From: Taishania sp.
GTDB lineage: Bacteria > Bacteroidota > Bacteroidia > Flavobacteriales_D > Crocinitomicaceae
DNA length: 64,000 nt
Direction of reading: 5' to 3'
NCBI GenBank assembly: GCA_030150045.1
Contig: JASLGM010000027.1
Span: forward strand, 62,001-126,000
In this document: positions 17,421-26,469 of the stretch, in pieces
Position numbering within the stretch: the stretch's first letter is position 1
Layout: every line of letters starts with the position of its first letter
Notes under the pieces: generated by a model
What the model was told of the DNA's origin: nothing
Seen by the model: the letters and a program-made list of their open reading frames with translations, nothing else
Databases searched by the model: none
Position numbers and translations under genes: made by a program

Positions 17421-19844
17421 ATGAAAAAAGTAGTTTTTAGCTTCTTACTCGGAATGGGTTGTACTTCCCTAATTTGGGCGCAACAAACATCGGGGTATCA
17501 AACGCCGAGCAAGGAAATTCTTGATTTGGTTGATGTGAACCGTGCCCCATCAATCCTAAGAGACAGTAAACATCAGTATTTTGTTTACGTTTACACACCA
17601 ATGTATCGTTCTATTGAAGATGTTGCACAAACGGAACTTCGCGTCGGAGGTGCACGCATCAATCCTAAAACAAATACGAGAGCCGGAATCAATTTCTCAA
17701 CAAAAATAGAAATTCAATTGGGTACGTCGGGAACTCCTGTGGCAATTGCAGGTCTACCTACAAACGGTCGTTACTATGGTTTTAGCTTCTCTCCTGATGA
17801 TCAATATTTAGCAGTTAACAATGTTACAGATAAAGGGGTTGAATTGTGGGTAATCGATCTGAAAGCTAAAAGTGCAAAAAAATTGACTGCGGCAAACTTA
17901 AATGGAAATATAGGTACAACATTTACTTGGAATCAAGACAGTAAAACACTTTTTACCTATCAGTTTCCTAAAGGACAACCTGAATACCTTTCTAAAAGTG
18001 AAGTTGTTCCAAATGGTCCAACAATCTTAGAATCTAAAGGGAAGGAAACGCAAAACAGAACGTATCCTGATTTAATAAAATCAAAAACAGATGAACATAA
18101 TTTCGAACAATTAGCAGCAAGTGAAATCCACTTAGTAAATATCAACGGAGCAGATCAATTATGGGCTCCTGCAGATTTATACAAAAGTGTTAATGTTTCT
18201 CCTGATGGAAAGTATGTTCTAGTTAACACGATTGAAAAACCATTCTCTTACTTGGTTCCTTGGTCTATGTTTCCAGAGAAAACGCAAGTATATGCAATAG
18301 ACGGAAAAGCGATTTCAACTTTAGAAAACCGCGCCGCAATGGACAATTTACCAAAAGGCTTTATGTCTACAACAACGGCAAAACGTTCTTTCAATTGGAG
18401 AAACGATAGCCCTAGTACGATTTATTTTGTTCAAGCATTAGACAATGGTGATCCTGCAGTAAAAGTGGATTTCAGAGATGAAGTGTTCAAATTAGACGCT
18501 CCATTTGACATCACAAAAAGCACATCAGTTACTAAAGTAAAACAAAGATATGCAGGTATTGCATGGGCGAAAAATGATCTAGCGCTGATCTATGATGATT
18601 GGTATGACACACGTATTAAATGTACGTATTCTTTTAATCCAAACGAAGCGGGCGCAGCGAAATTATTATCAGAAATCAACACTCAAGATAAATACAACGA
18701 TCCAGGTGATGCTGAATATGTAAAAAACAGTTACAATAAGTACGTTCTTTTGATGGAAGGCGACAACATCTTTTTAATGGGAGAAGGATTCACGGCTGAT
18801 GGTCAATTTCCCTTTGTTCGTACTTACAATTTAAAAACACTTCAAACAAAGGAACTGTACCGTTCTAAAGAGAAAAATAGAGTAGAAACCCTTTTGGATA
18901 TTATTGATCCAAAGAAAAAGGAAATTTTAGTGTTATTGGAAAGCCCTATATCTTATCCGAATTATTTCGTCCGTAACATGAATGGAAAAACGGCTCCAAA
19001 AGCAATTACCAATTTAAAGAATCCATTTGAAGCGTTAAACGGCGTTCAAAAAGAAATCATTACATACAAACGAGAAGATGGTGTAGATTTGTCTGGCACA
19101 CTTTATTTACCGCCAAATTACGACAAAAAATCAGGACAAAAATTGCCAATGGTAATGTGGGCGTATCCTCAAGAATTTAAGGACAAAGCTACAGCTGGAC
19201 AGCAAACAAAAAATTCTAATGAGTTTATTTATCCTTTTTACGGAAGTCCATTGTACTGGGTAATGAAGGGATATGCTGTTTTGGATGACGCTGCTTTCCC
19301 TATTGTTGGAGAAGGAGATGAAGAACCTAACAACACTTTTATTGAGCAATTGGTTGGTAACGCGAAGGCGGCAATTGATGCAGTAGATAAAATGGGATAT
19401 ATTGATAGAAGAAAAGTTGCCGTTGGCGGCCACTCTTATGGTGCGTTTATGACTGCAAACCTTTTGACACATTCTGATTTATTTGCCGCAGGTATTGCAC
19501 GTTCGGGTGCTTACAACCGTACTTTAACTCCATTTGGCTTCCAAGGTGAGCAACGCAACTATTGGGAGGCTAAAGAGGTATATGATCAAATGTCTCCTTT
19601 TAATTATGTAGACAAAATGAAAACACCAATGTTATTGATTCATGGTGAAGATGACAATAACTCTGGAACTTTCCCTATTCAATCGGAAAGATATTACCAA
19701 GCTTTAATTGGATTTGGTGCACCAGTACGTTATGTAGTTCTTCCAAAAGAATCACATGGATATGCAGCCAAAGAGTCTATCCTTCATTTATTATGGGAAC
19801 AAGATCAGTGGTTAGAAAAATACGTTAAAAACAGACAAGATTAA
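17421..19844 (+). CDS. Exported prolyl oligopeptidase-family (S9) serine peptidase
   Basis: The 807-residue protein has a signal peptide (residues 1-20, cleavage after IWAQ), a beta-propeller N-terminal two thirds and a C-terminal alpha/beta hydrolase. The nucleophile is in GGHSYGAF (Ser at about 672), with the acid in LIHGEDDN and the histidine in ESHGYAAKE. The layout resembles acylaminoacyl or glutamyl endopeptidases of family S9 acting on periplasmic peptides; exact specificity is unknown. A perfect terminator follows. Confidence 0.88.
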   Translation: MKKVVFSFLLGMGCTSLIWAQQTSGYQTPSKEILDLVDVNRAPSILRDSKHQYFVYVYTPMYRSIEDVAQTELRVGGARINPKTNTRAGINFSTKIEIQLGTSGTPVAIAGLPTNGRYYGFSFSPDDQYLAVNNVTDKGVELWVIDLKAKSAKKLTAANLNGNIGTTFTWNQDSKTLFTYQFPKGQPEYLSKSEVVPNGPTILESKGKETQNRTYPDLIKSKTDEHNFEQLAASEIHLVNINGADQLWAPADLYKSVNVSPDGKYVLVNTIEKPFSYLVPWSMFPEKTQVYAIDGKAISTLENRAAMDNLPKGFMSTTTAKRSFNWRNDSPSTIYFVQALDNGDPAVKVDFRDEVFKLDAPFDITKSTSVTKVKQRYAGIAWAKNDLALIYDDWYDTRIKCTYSFNPNEAGAAKLLSEINTQDKYNDPGDAEYVKNSYNKYVLLMEGDNIFLMGEGFTADGQFPFVRTYNLKTLQTKELYRSKEKNRVETLLDIIDPKKKEILVLLESPISYPNYFVRNMNGKTAPKAITNLKNPFEALNGVQKEIITYKREDGVDLSGTLYLPPNYDKKSGQKLPMVMWAYPQEFKDKATAGQQTKNSNEFIYPFYGSPLYWVMKGYAVLDDAAFPIVGEGDEEPNNTFIEQLVGNAKAAIDAVDKMGYIDRRKVAVGGHSYGAFMTANLLTHSDLFAAGIARSGAYNRTLTPFGFQGEQRNYWEAKEVYDQMSPFNYVDKMKTPMLLIHGEDDNNSGTFPIQSERYYQALIGFGAPVRYVVLPKESHGYAAKESILHLLWEQDQWLEKYVKNRQD

Positions 19845-19860
19845 ATCTTGAATTGAATAT

Positions 19861-19891
19861 AAAAAAGGGGCTTGTATAAGCCCCTTTTTTA
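19861..19891. terminator. Bidirectional intrinsic terminator
   Basis: AAAAAAGGGGCTT pairs with AAGCCCCTTTTTT around a 4-base loop, lying between the convergent S9 peptidase and tamL. Confidence 0.92.
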
Positions 19892-19958
19892 TATATTGAT
19901 AGTTCTATTCTTTTCGTAGACAAATACCTTACGTCATTTTTTAACTGATTCTCCGTAA

Positions 19959-22649
19959 TTAGAATGGATATCCAATACCAAAGTGTAAAATAGGAATAAA
20001 AGGTCTCAGCACTTTTGTTTTTTCTAGTCCTGCTGCTTCTACTTCATCCATGAAGTTTCTACGTGATTGGAAAATCCATTGAGATCCTTTTGGCAAGGCT
20101 GGATTCGACAACGGCAATCCTAAATCAAAACGAACAACAAAGAAATCAAGGTCAATACGTAAACCTACTCCTCCAGAAACAGCAATTTGCTTATAGAAAT
20201 CCGTTGAAAACTTAGAACCAGGACGGTTGATATCTTCTTTCCAAGTCCAAATATTACCAAAATCAGTAAACACTGCACCTTTAAAATAACCACTTATATC
20301 AAAACGAAACTCTACAGATCCAGCTAAACGGATATCTCCAATTTGAGTCGCTGTACGGGATTCATCTAAATAATATTTATAACCACCAGGTCCCATTTCA
20401 CGCGAATGCCATCCTCTATTGTCATTGGCACCACCTCCATAAAAACCGTAGTCATACGGTAATGATGTTCGTGTGTTTCCATAAGGAATACCTGCTCCTA
20501 ATTGAAATCGCATGTTTAAGCTTTTCTTACGCCCAATAGGTTGTGCAATGATAATGTCATTATCCAATCGAACAAATTGACTATAACCTAAACCAAAAAT
20601 GGTATTTTGCCCTTGCTCATTAAACCCTTGTGTCTTTTTAAACAATGATAAGAAGTTACCTGCTGGATCAAATGAGACTTTATAAACTGCATTTGTTCTT
20701 GACAATCTGTTTTTCTTACCCATAGTGTTATATTCATAGGTAATTTTGATATCCTGCCAAATGAACTGATCGCTATAAGTACTTAACAAGAAATTGTCAT
20801 TCAACGTTTCTAAGCGCTTTCTAAAATCCTCAGATGGATTGAAACTTACGTATTTAATGGTTGAAAGCAAGGGAAATCCAATTTGGAAAACCTGAGTTTC
20901 TGCTCCATAAAAACGCCACAAATAACTCAACTGAAAACTCTTACGGCTAAAGTCCTGTCTATTTTGGTAGTTTAAAGCGGCAGCAATAATCGTTTGAGCG
21001 CGGTGTCGTTTCGCTAATTGGGTCGAACGTCTGATCGGAAACAAGCCTGGTAAGGTCAATTTAATCCCTGGCTCAAACTCAAATGTATTAAAACTTCGTG
21101 CTGAACTTTTTGCTTTATCTCCCGATAATGTTTTATCAAAAATTGCTGGCTGAGATTCAAAACCTCCTGAAAGTGTAAATGTTAAATTCTCGGCTCCTCT
21201 AAATAGATTTCTATTATTATAATTAACTGAAGCTGAAATCCCTAAGAAACCGTTGGAGTTGGTTGCTTTTGGCTCGAAACTAAAACTTTGTTTTTTAGCT
21301 GGCGTTAAATAATAGTGAACGTCTAAATAATTCGTTCCATAAATCTCTTTCAACTCCGGTGTTACGGTTGCAAATTGTCCAAGCTGAATCAGTCGTGACA
21401 ATGAACGCTCCAAATAATACTCTTTATAGTAGTTATTCTTTTCTAAATAGTTTTGTGATTCGATGATGATTGGCTTAATAAACGGCTGTCTATTGAACAA
21501 GAAATAAGCTTGACGATTGACATTCATTGAATCTATCTTTTTATCAATCCCTCTATTCTTTTTTTCATCCTTATTGAAGTAAACATCTTTAAAGAACAAG
21601 GTGTCCATTGTATTGATCTTACCATTTGTTACGGGCTCTGATCCTTTTGATCTTGCATATTCCTTGAAATTACCTTTGAAACGTAGTGAATCTTGAATAT
21701 GAAAGTAGACATCTCTAATCATGTAAGATTGATATCTAATTCTAAGGATACTATCTGGATTTTCAGGCGATGGCATCACTCGATCACCAATACGAATACC
21801 TAATGCGATTTTATAATCCCCTCGCGTAGTGTCCACCTCAAAGTCAATTGAACTATAAGAAAAGGCATACAAAGCATCATCTCGCATCAATGATGCTACT
21901 TGATTACGATAATTATCTAACATTTCCGTATCGAATGGTTGTCCCTTAATACGAAGCAACATCCCTTTACGAATAAAATTGTTTAAACTATTCAGTACCG
22001 TTTGATTGTCACATTTCACATAAACGCTATCAATACGATATCTCTTTCCTGTTTCTACAATATATTCTGCAACGGCTTTACGTTTTTTATCATCATAATG
22101 GACTTTACCAGAAACATCACCATAGTAATATCCTTTCTTCTTTAGATAAATACCAATCTGTTCTATTGATTTATGATAATAAGTAGAATCAAAAATAACG
22201 GGTTGTTCACCAAATTTATATTTCAACCATTCTCGAAAAAACTTATTCGGAGCAACCGTATCTTTTAATGGAATTACTTTTTTCGTATACCACTCTCTAT
22301 CCTTTCTCCTTGCTTTTTCAATCCGTTTTGTATTAATCCGAATTTCTTTTGCACGTTTACGATCGTTCTTTATATGTAATTTTTCGTTCTTTACAATTCT
22401 TCGGTCTGCTACTTTAGCAGAATCAACCATATTGTAAATAGCTAAACGGAATTTTACTCCTATAAATGAATAGTTTGCCTTTTGGCGCACAATACCATCA
22501 ATGTCATCACTAACTAAATCACTTTTTGACAAAGTAATTTTATTTTTCTTCAACAAATATTTATCCTTCGGCACATTCTTCGTTATCTTACAAGAAAACA
22601 ATAGTGCAGTCAAGATTAAAATGGAAAATATGTAGTGTGCCTGCTTCAA
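19959..22649 (-). CDS. tamL: TamL-type BamA-superfamily outer-membrane assembly lipoprotein
   Basis: The 896-residue protein has a lipoprotein signal (ALLFSC, Cys20), POTRA-like repeats (about 130-420) and a C-terminal D15-type beta-barrel containing FYGGGANDNRGWHSREMGPGG and ending IPILHFGIGYPF. This lipid-anchored TamA relative is characteristic of Bacteroidota and thought to insert outer-membrane proteins. The start is TTG at 22649: a TAA lies just upstream in frame and the next residues give the signal peptide. A SPOUT methyltransferase gene diverges from it. No tamB is in the window. Confidence 0.87.
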   Translation of the reverse strand: MKQAHYIFSILILTALLFSCKITKNVPKDKYLLKKNKITLSKSDLVSDDIDGIVRQKANYSFIGVKFRLAIYNMVDSAKVADRRIVKNEKLHIKNDRKRAKEIRINTKRIEKARRKDREWYTKKVIPLKDTVAPNKFFREWLKYKFGEQPVIFDSTYYHKSIEQIGIYLKKKGYYYGDVSGKVHYDDKKRKAVAEYIVETGKRYRIDSVYVKCDNQTVLNSLNNFIRKGMLLRIKGQPFDTEMLDNYRNQVASLMRDDALYAFSYSSIDFEVDTTRGDYKIALGIRIGDRVMPSPENPDSILRIRYQSYMIRDVYFHIQDSLRFKGNFKEYARSKGSEPVTNGKINTMDTLFFKDVYFNKDEKKNRGIDKKIDSMNVNRQAYFLFNRQPFIKPIIIESQNYLEKNNYYKEYYLERSLSRLIQLGQFATVTPELKEIYGTNYLDVHYYLTPAKKQSFSFEPKATNSNGFLGISASVNYNNRNLFRGAENLTFTLSGGFESQPAIFDKTLSGDKAKSSARSFNTFEFEPGIKLTLPGLFPIRRSTQLAKRHRAQTIIAAALNYQNRQDFSRKSFQLSYLWRFYGAETQVFQIGFPLLSTIKYVSFNPSEDFRKRLETLNDNFLLSTYSDQFIWQDIKITYEYNTMGKKNRLSRTNAVYKVSFDPAGNFLSLFKKTQGFNEQGQNTIFGLGYSQFVRLDNDIIIAQPIGRKKSLNMRFQLGAGIPYGNTRTSLPYDYGFYGGGANDNRGWHSREMGPGGYKYYLDESRTATQIGDIRLAGSVEFRFDISGYFKGAVFTDFGNIWTWKEDINRPGSKFSTDFYKQIAVSGGVGLRIDLDFFVVRFDLGLPLSNPALPKGSQWIFQSRRNFMDEVEAAGLEKTKVLRPFIPILHFGIGYPF

Positions 22650-22665
22650 ATTCGTAATTTAGCCT

Positions 22666-22673
22666 CAAATTTA
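22666..22673 (-). promoter_or_regulatory. -7 promoter element of tamL
   Basis: The minus strand reads TAAATTTG, an exact TAnnTTTG, 16 bases before the TTG start of tamL. Confidence 0.5.
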
Positions 22674-22683
22674 ATACAAATTG

Positions 22684-23418
22684 ATGGTGGAAATAGTATC
22701 CAAATCCAAGATAAAGCAAATTAAAGGATTAAAACTCAAAAAAAACCGAGATCAAGAGGAATTATTTATTGTTGAAGGTCCAAAAATTACACAAGAAGTG
22801 ATTGATGCTTCGGCTGATAGCATTCTTTACCTTGTGGGGACTCCTGCTTTTCTAAATGAATTTGAAAAATACGATTTTCCTAAATACACCTGTACTCCCC
22901 AAGAACTAAAAGAGCTTTCTAGTTTTACCAATCCAGCATCTGGATTAGCTGTCGTTCACTATATAAAAAATGAATCGCAAGAAAATGGTCGCATCCTTGC
23001 CTTAGATGACATTCAAGACCCAGGCAATTTTGGTACAATCTTAAGAACTTCTGATTGGTTTGGAATTCAAACAGTAATATGCTCAAAAAACACTGTGGAT
23101 GTTTACAATCCAAAAGTTATTCAAGCAACAATGGGTGCTTTTTTACGCATGAATGTCATCTACTGTGATTTAAATACTTTTCTAGAAAAAACAGATTTAC
23201 CAATTTATGGTGCCTTACTGAATGGAGAAAATGTTTACGAAACGACTTGGCCTTCTTCCTTTATACTACTTATGGGGAACGAAGGAAAGGGTATCTCCCC
23301 CCAAAACATATCATTGATTTCCCACCCAATAACAATTCCCCAATTTGGAGGAACAGAGTCTTTGAACGTTGGAATAGCAACAGGAATTTTATTATCTGAA
23401 ATACGTCGAAACGGATAG
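22684..23418 (+). CDS. SpoU/TrmH-family RNA methyltransferase
   Basis: The protein (244 residues) has an N-terminal substrate-binding part (KKNRDQEELFIVEGPKI) and a SPOUT domain with DIQDPGNFGTILRT, LLMGNEGKGIS and TESLNVGIATGILL, the knotted SAM-binding motifs. It probably 2'-O-methylates rRNA or tRNA; the exact nucleotide is not evident. I use the ATG at 22684 over the TTG at 22681. It is divergent from tamL. Confidence 0.88.
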   Translation: MVEIVSKSKIKQIKGLKLKKNRDQEELFIVEGPKITQEVIDASADSILYLVGTPAFLNEFEKYDFPKYTCTPQELKELSSFTNPASGLAVVHYIKNESQENGRILALDDIQDPGNFGTILRTSDWFGIQTVICSKNTVDVYNPKVIQATMGAFLRMNVIYCDLNTFLEKTDLPIYGALLNGENVYETTWPSSFILLMGNEGKGISPQNISLISHPITIPQFGGTESLNVGIATGILLSEIRRNG

Positions 23419-23425
23419 TTTTAGA

Positions 23426-24973
23426 TTAAATTTCTCGAAGTTTTTTCGCAGCAGCAACACATTTCATACCGTCAATAGCCGCAGAAATAATCCCACCTGC
23501 ATATCCAGCTCCTTCTGCACAAGGGAACAACCCTTTGATTTCTATATGTTCTAAAGTTTCATAATTTCGTGGTATTTGAATCGGTGAAGACGTTCGTGAT
23601 TCTGGAGCATAAATAACAGCGTCATTTGTTAAATACCCATCCATCTTTTTCCCAAAATCAATAAATCCTTTACGTAAACGTCGAGCAATCATATCAGGTA
23701 AAACTTTATTTAAATCTACCGACACTACTCCTGGTTGATAAGACAATCTTGGAAAATCTAATGAAACTTTCTTTTCCACAAAATCTTTCAATCGCTGAGC
23801 AGGAACTCGCTGCGTTTTTCCGGCTGCTTCCCAACACTTGTTTTCCACTTCTTTTTGAAAATTCAAGCATACAAAAGGATTTTCTGGATGTTCAAAATCT
23901 GTTGGTTCTACAGAAACAACAATTCCTGAATTTGAATACGGATTGTTTCTTTTCGAAGGAGACCACCCATTTGTTACCACCTCATCCTTTTCTGTGGCAC
24001 ATGGGGCAACAATTCCACCGGGACACATACAAAAAGAATATACCCCTTTACCTTCTACCTGGGTAACAAGGCTGTATGCTGCAGGAGGTAAAAATTCATC
24101 ATTCCCCCTTCCGTGATATTGTAATCGATCAATCAAAGCTTGTTCATGCTCCACACGTACACCAAGCGCAAATCCTTTCGCTTCAATCTTCACCCCTCTA
24201 TCATGTAAAAGATAAAATATATCTCTGGCAGAATGTCCTGTAGCTAAAACAACTTGATCATATTCTTTCCAATCTGAGCCGTTAAGTTCAATTGCTTTAA
24301 TTGCGTTATTTTCAATACGTAAATCAGTCATTTTTGTATCGAAATGCACTTCACCTCCATATTCAAGTACTGCATTTCTCATCGCAGCAATGATACCTGG
24401 CAATTTATTAGTTCCAATATGCGGATGTGCATCTACAAGAATATCTTGATCTGCTCCGAAATGAACAAACCATTTTAATGCCTTAAGTACATCACCTCTT
24501 TTTTTAGAACGTGTGTACAGCTTCCCATCGGAATATGTTCCTGCCCCACCTTCACCAAAACAGTAATTGGATTCAGGATTCAGGATCATTTCTTTATTAA
24601 TTCTAGCTAAATCTCTTCTTCGAGTTCTAACGTCTTTCCCCCTTTCATATACGATCGGTTTTAAACCTAATTCTAATGCATGTAAAGCAGCATACAGTCC
24701 TGCTGGCCCAGCTCCAATAATCGCTATTTCATTAGCATTAGTTACATTTAATGGTAAAAACTCAGGATCAAAAGAAGGTACTTCCTCATCTTTATAAATC
24801 GAAAAAGTGGCGTTAATCTTAATGATTTTCTTACGCGCATCTACCGATCTTTTCTTCCAAACAAAAGTAAAACTATCTTCAGCCCATCCTAATTCTTTGG
24901 CTATTATTGATTGAATTATCACCTCATCGGCAGCTTGTTCTGGTGAGATTTGAATTTGTAAATCCTGTTGCAT
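23426..24973 (-). CDS. NAD(P)/FAD-dependent oxidoreductase (COG2509-like)
   Basis: The 515-residue flavoprotein has the Rossmann motif IAIIGAGPAGLYAA about 80 residues in, CFGEGGAGTYSDGKLYTRS and a C-terminal CAEGAGYAGGIISAAIDG, as in the uncharacterised dehydrogenase family COG2509. The reaction is unknown. The ATG at 24973 overlaps the porT stop by one base (TAATG), so the longer frame is rejected. It is the last gene of the six-gene minus operon. Confidence 0.8.
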   Translation of the reverse strand: MQQDLQIQISPEQAADEVIIQSIIAKELGWAEDSFTFVWKKRSVDARKKIIKINATFSIYKDEEVPSFDPEFLPLNVTNANEIAIIGAGPAGLYAALHALELGLKPIVYERGKDVRTRRRDLARINKEMILNPESNYCFGEGGAGTYSDGKLYTRSKKRGDVLKALKWFVHFGADQDILVDAHPHIGTNKLPGIIAAMRNAVLEYGGEVHFDTKMTDLRIENNAIKAIELNGSDWKEYDQVVLATGHSARDIFYLLHDRGVKIEAKGFALGVRVEHEQALIDRLQYHGRGNDEFLPPAAYSLVTQVEGKGVYSFCMCPGGIVAPCATEKDEVVTNGWSPSKRNNPYSNSGIVVSVEPTDFEHPENPFVCLNFQKEVENKCWEAAGKTQRVPAQRLKDFVEKKVSLDFPRLSYQPGVVSVDLNKVLPDMIARRLRKGFIDFGKKMDGYLTNDAVIYAPESRTSSPIQIPRNYETLEHIEIKGLFPCAEGAGYAGGIISAAIDGMKCVAAAKKLREI

Positions 24974-25689
24974 TATCCTTCGAAAATAAGAGAAAACCAC
25001 CAACCTTTGTTATACAACTTCTCGATTGGTATAGAAACTTTAGTGTTGTCTTGAATAAGACCATTTCTGAAGCTGTGTGAATACTTCACCTCAATTCCAA
25101 ACTTAAAGAAAGGAGCAAAATACTCTACCCCAACTCCAACTTGACCTTGATAGTCATGCTTTCTAATTTTTAGAAATGGATCATCAAATTTTTGTGTTGC
25201 CTTTTGTTGTGATTGTAAATCTATAGAATACTGTGCGCCCACTAAGAAATAAGCAGCGAAATTATTAACACGCAACGTTCTAAATTGAAACATCAAAGGG
25301 AAATCTAAGGAGGTAGAATTCACACGCTCCTCATTTAATATTCCTCTAGGATTCTTACCCGTTGGATCAACAAACAATTGTTTAATCACCTTTTCTTGAA
25401 AAGAAAGTGTAGGTATAAACCGTAGTCTCACAATTGGTGTCCCTAATTTCATTGTTGTTAATATCCCTAACTGTCCTCCTGGTTGAGATTCTGAATACAT
25501 CTCCATTAATCCATATTGATTATAGGCATCGACCTTATGGTAAACAGAAAAGTCAGATGTATTTCCACCAAGCATAAATCCAAAATGAAACATTCGTTGA
25601 TCGAACTTCCGATAGTTCAACGGCTTTTCTTTCTGCGAAAACACATTCGTGAAAACCAATAAACAGATTAATAGTAACCCTGATTTCAT
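24973..25689 (-). CDS. porT: PorT/SprT-type type IX secretion outer-membrane protein
   Basis: The 238-residue product has a signal peptide (cleavage after TNVFSQ) and alternating beta-strand character ending WWFSLIFEG, as in small outer-membrane barrels. N-terminal FHFGFMLGGNTSDF and its place directly after ubiE match porT/sprT of flavobacteria, which is required for type IX export and gliding. It is unlinked from the gldKLMN block at the other end of the window. Confidence 0.82.
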   Translation of the reverse strand: MKSGLLLICLLVFTNVFSQKEKPLNYRKFDQRMFHFGFMLGGNTSDFSVYHKVDAYNQYGLMEMYSESQPGGQLGILTTMKLGTPIVRLRFIPTLSFQEKVIKQLFVDPTGKNPRGILNEERVNSTSLDFPLMFQFRTLRVNNFAAYFLVGAQYSIDLQSQQKATQKFDDPFLKIRKHDYQGQVGVGVEYFAPFFKFGIEVKYSHSFRNGLIQDNTKVSIPIEKLYNKGWWFSLIFEG

Positions 25690-25725
25690 AACACTAACAA
25701 CGAAAAAAGCTGTCGAATATTTTAA

Positions 25726-26457
25726 TTATGCTTTTTGTCCAGAATAAATAGTCGCAATTCCTCCAGAAACAATTTTTCTATCCGTCTTTACATACCCCAC
25801 TTTATTCATGATACTAAGAAATTGATCCCCTTCAGGAAATGCTTGAATTGAATCTGGTAAATAAGTATATGCACTACTGTCCTTAGAAATCATTTTACCA
25901 AAGAAAGGGATTAAATATTTTGAATGGAAAGAATAATACTGTTTTACGGGAAACTTTGCTGGCTTAGAAAACTCTAAAATTACCACCATTCCTCCTGGAC
26001 GAATAACCCGTAACATTTCTCCTAAACCTTTTTCTAGATTTTCATAATTACGTACTCCGAACCCAACTGTTAAACCATCAAAATAATTATCCTCAAAAGG
26101 TAAATTTTCAGAATCTCCTAATTGCATGGTGATGATGTTATCCACCTTGTTCTTAACCATCTTCTGACGCCCAACTTCAAGCATTCCTTCCGAAATATCC
26201 ATCCCTACAATTTTCTCAGGATTTAATTTTAAAAGGGCAAGTGCAAAATCACCCGTACCTGTTGCTAAGTCTAAAATCTTCTTTGGTTGAATCGCACCTA
26301 ATTTTTTTACCGCTTTTTTCCTCCAAATTTTATCGATTCCTACTGACAAGAAGTGATTTAAGAAATCATACTTTTCAGAAATATTATTAAACATTTCTGC
26401 TACTTCTTCTTTCTTTGATTTTGAATCGTTACCGTACGGTTTTACTGATGTTCCCAC
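25726..26457 (-). CDS. ubiE: Demethylmenaquinone methyltransferase UbiE/MenG
   Basis: This 243-residue SAM methyltransferase completes menaquinone synthesis. Motifs are LDLATGTGDFALALL, VGMDISEGMLEVG and GFGVRNYENLEKGL. The start is a GTG at 26457, 12 bases after the transporter gene's stop; the first internal ATG would remove the helix that normally precedes the SAM fold. It lies between the K+ transporter gene and porT in the minus operon. Confidence 0.93.
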   Translation of the reverse strand: MGTSVKPYGNDSKSKKEEVAEMFNNISEKYDFLNHFLSVGIDKIWRKKAVKKLGAIQPKKILDLATGTGDFALALLKLNPEKIVGMDISEGMLEVGRQKMVKNKVDNIITMQLGDSENLPFEDNYFDGLTVGFGVRNYENLEKGLGEMLRVIRPGGMVVILEFSKPAKFPVKQYYSFHSKYLIPFFGKMISKDSSAYTYLPDSIQAFPEGDQFLSIMNKVGYVKTDRKIVSGGIATIYSGQKA

Positions 26458-26469
26458 TTTTTATTTTTT

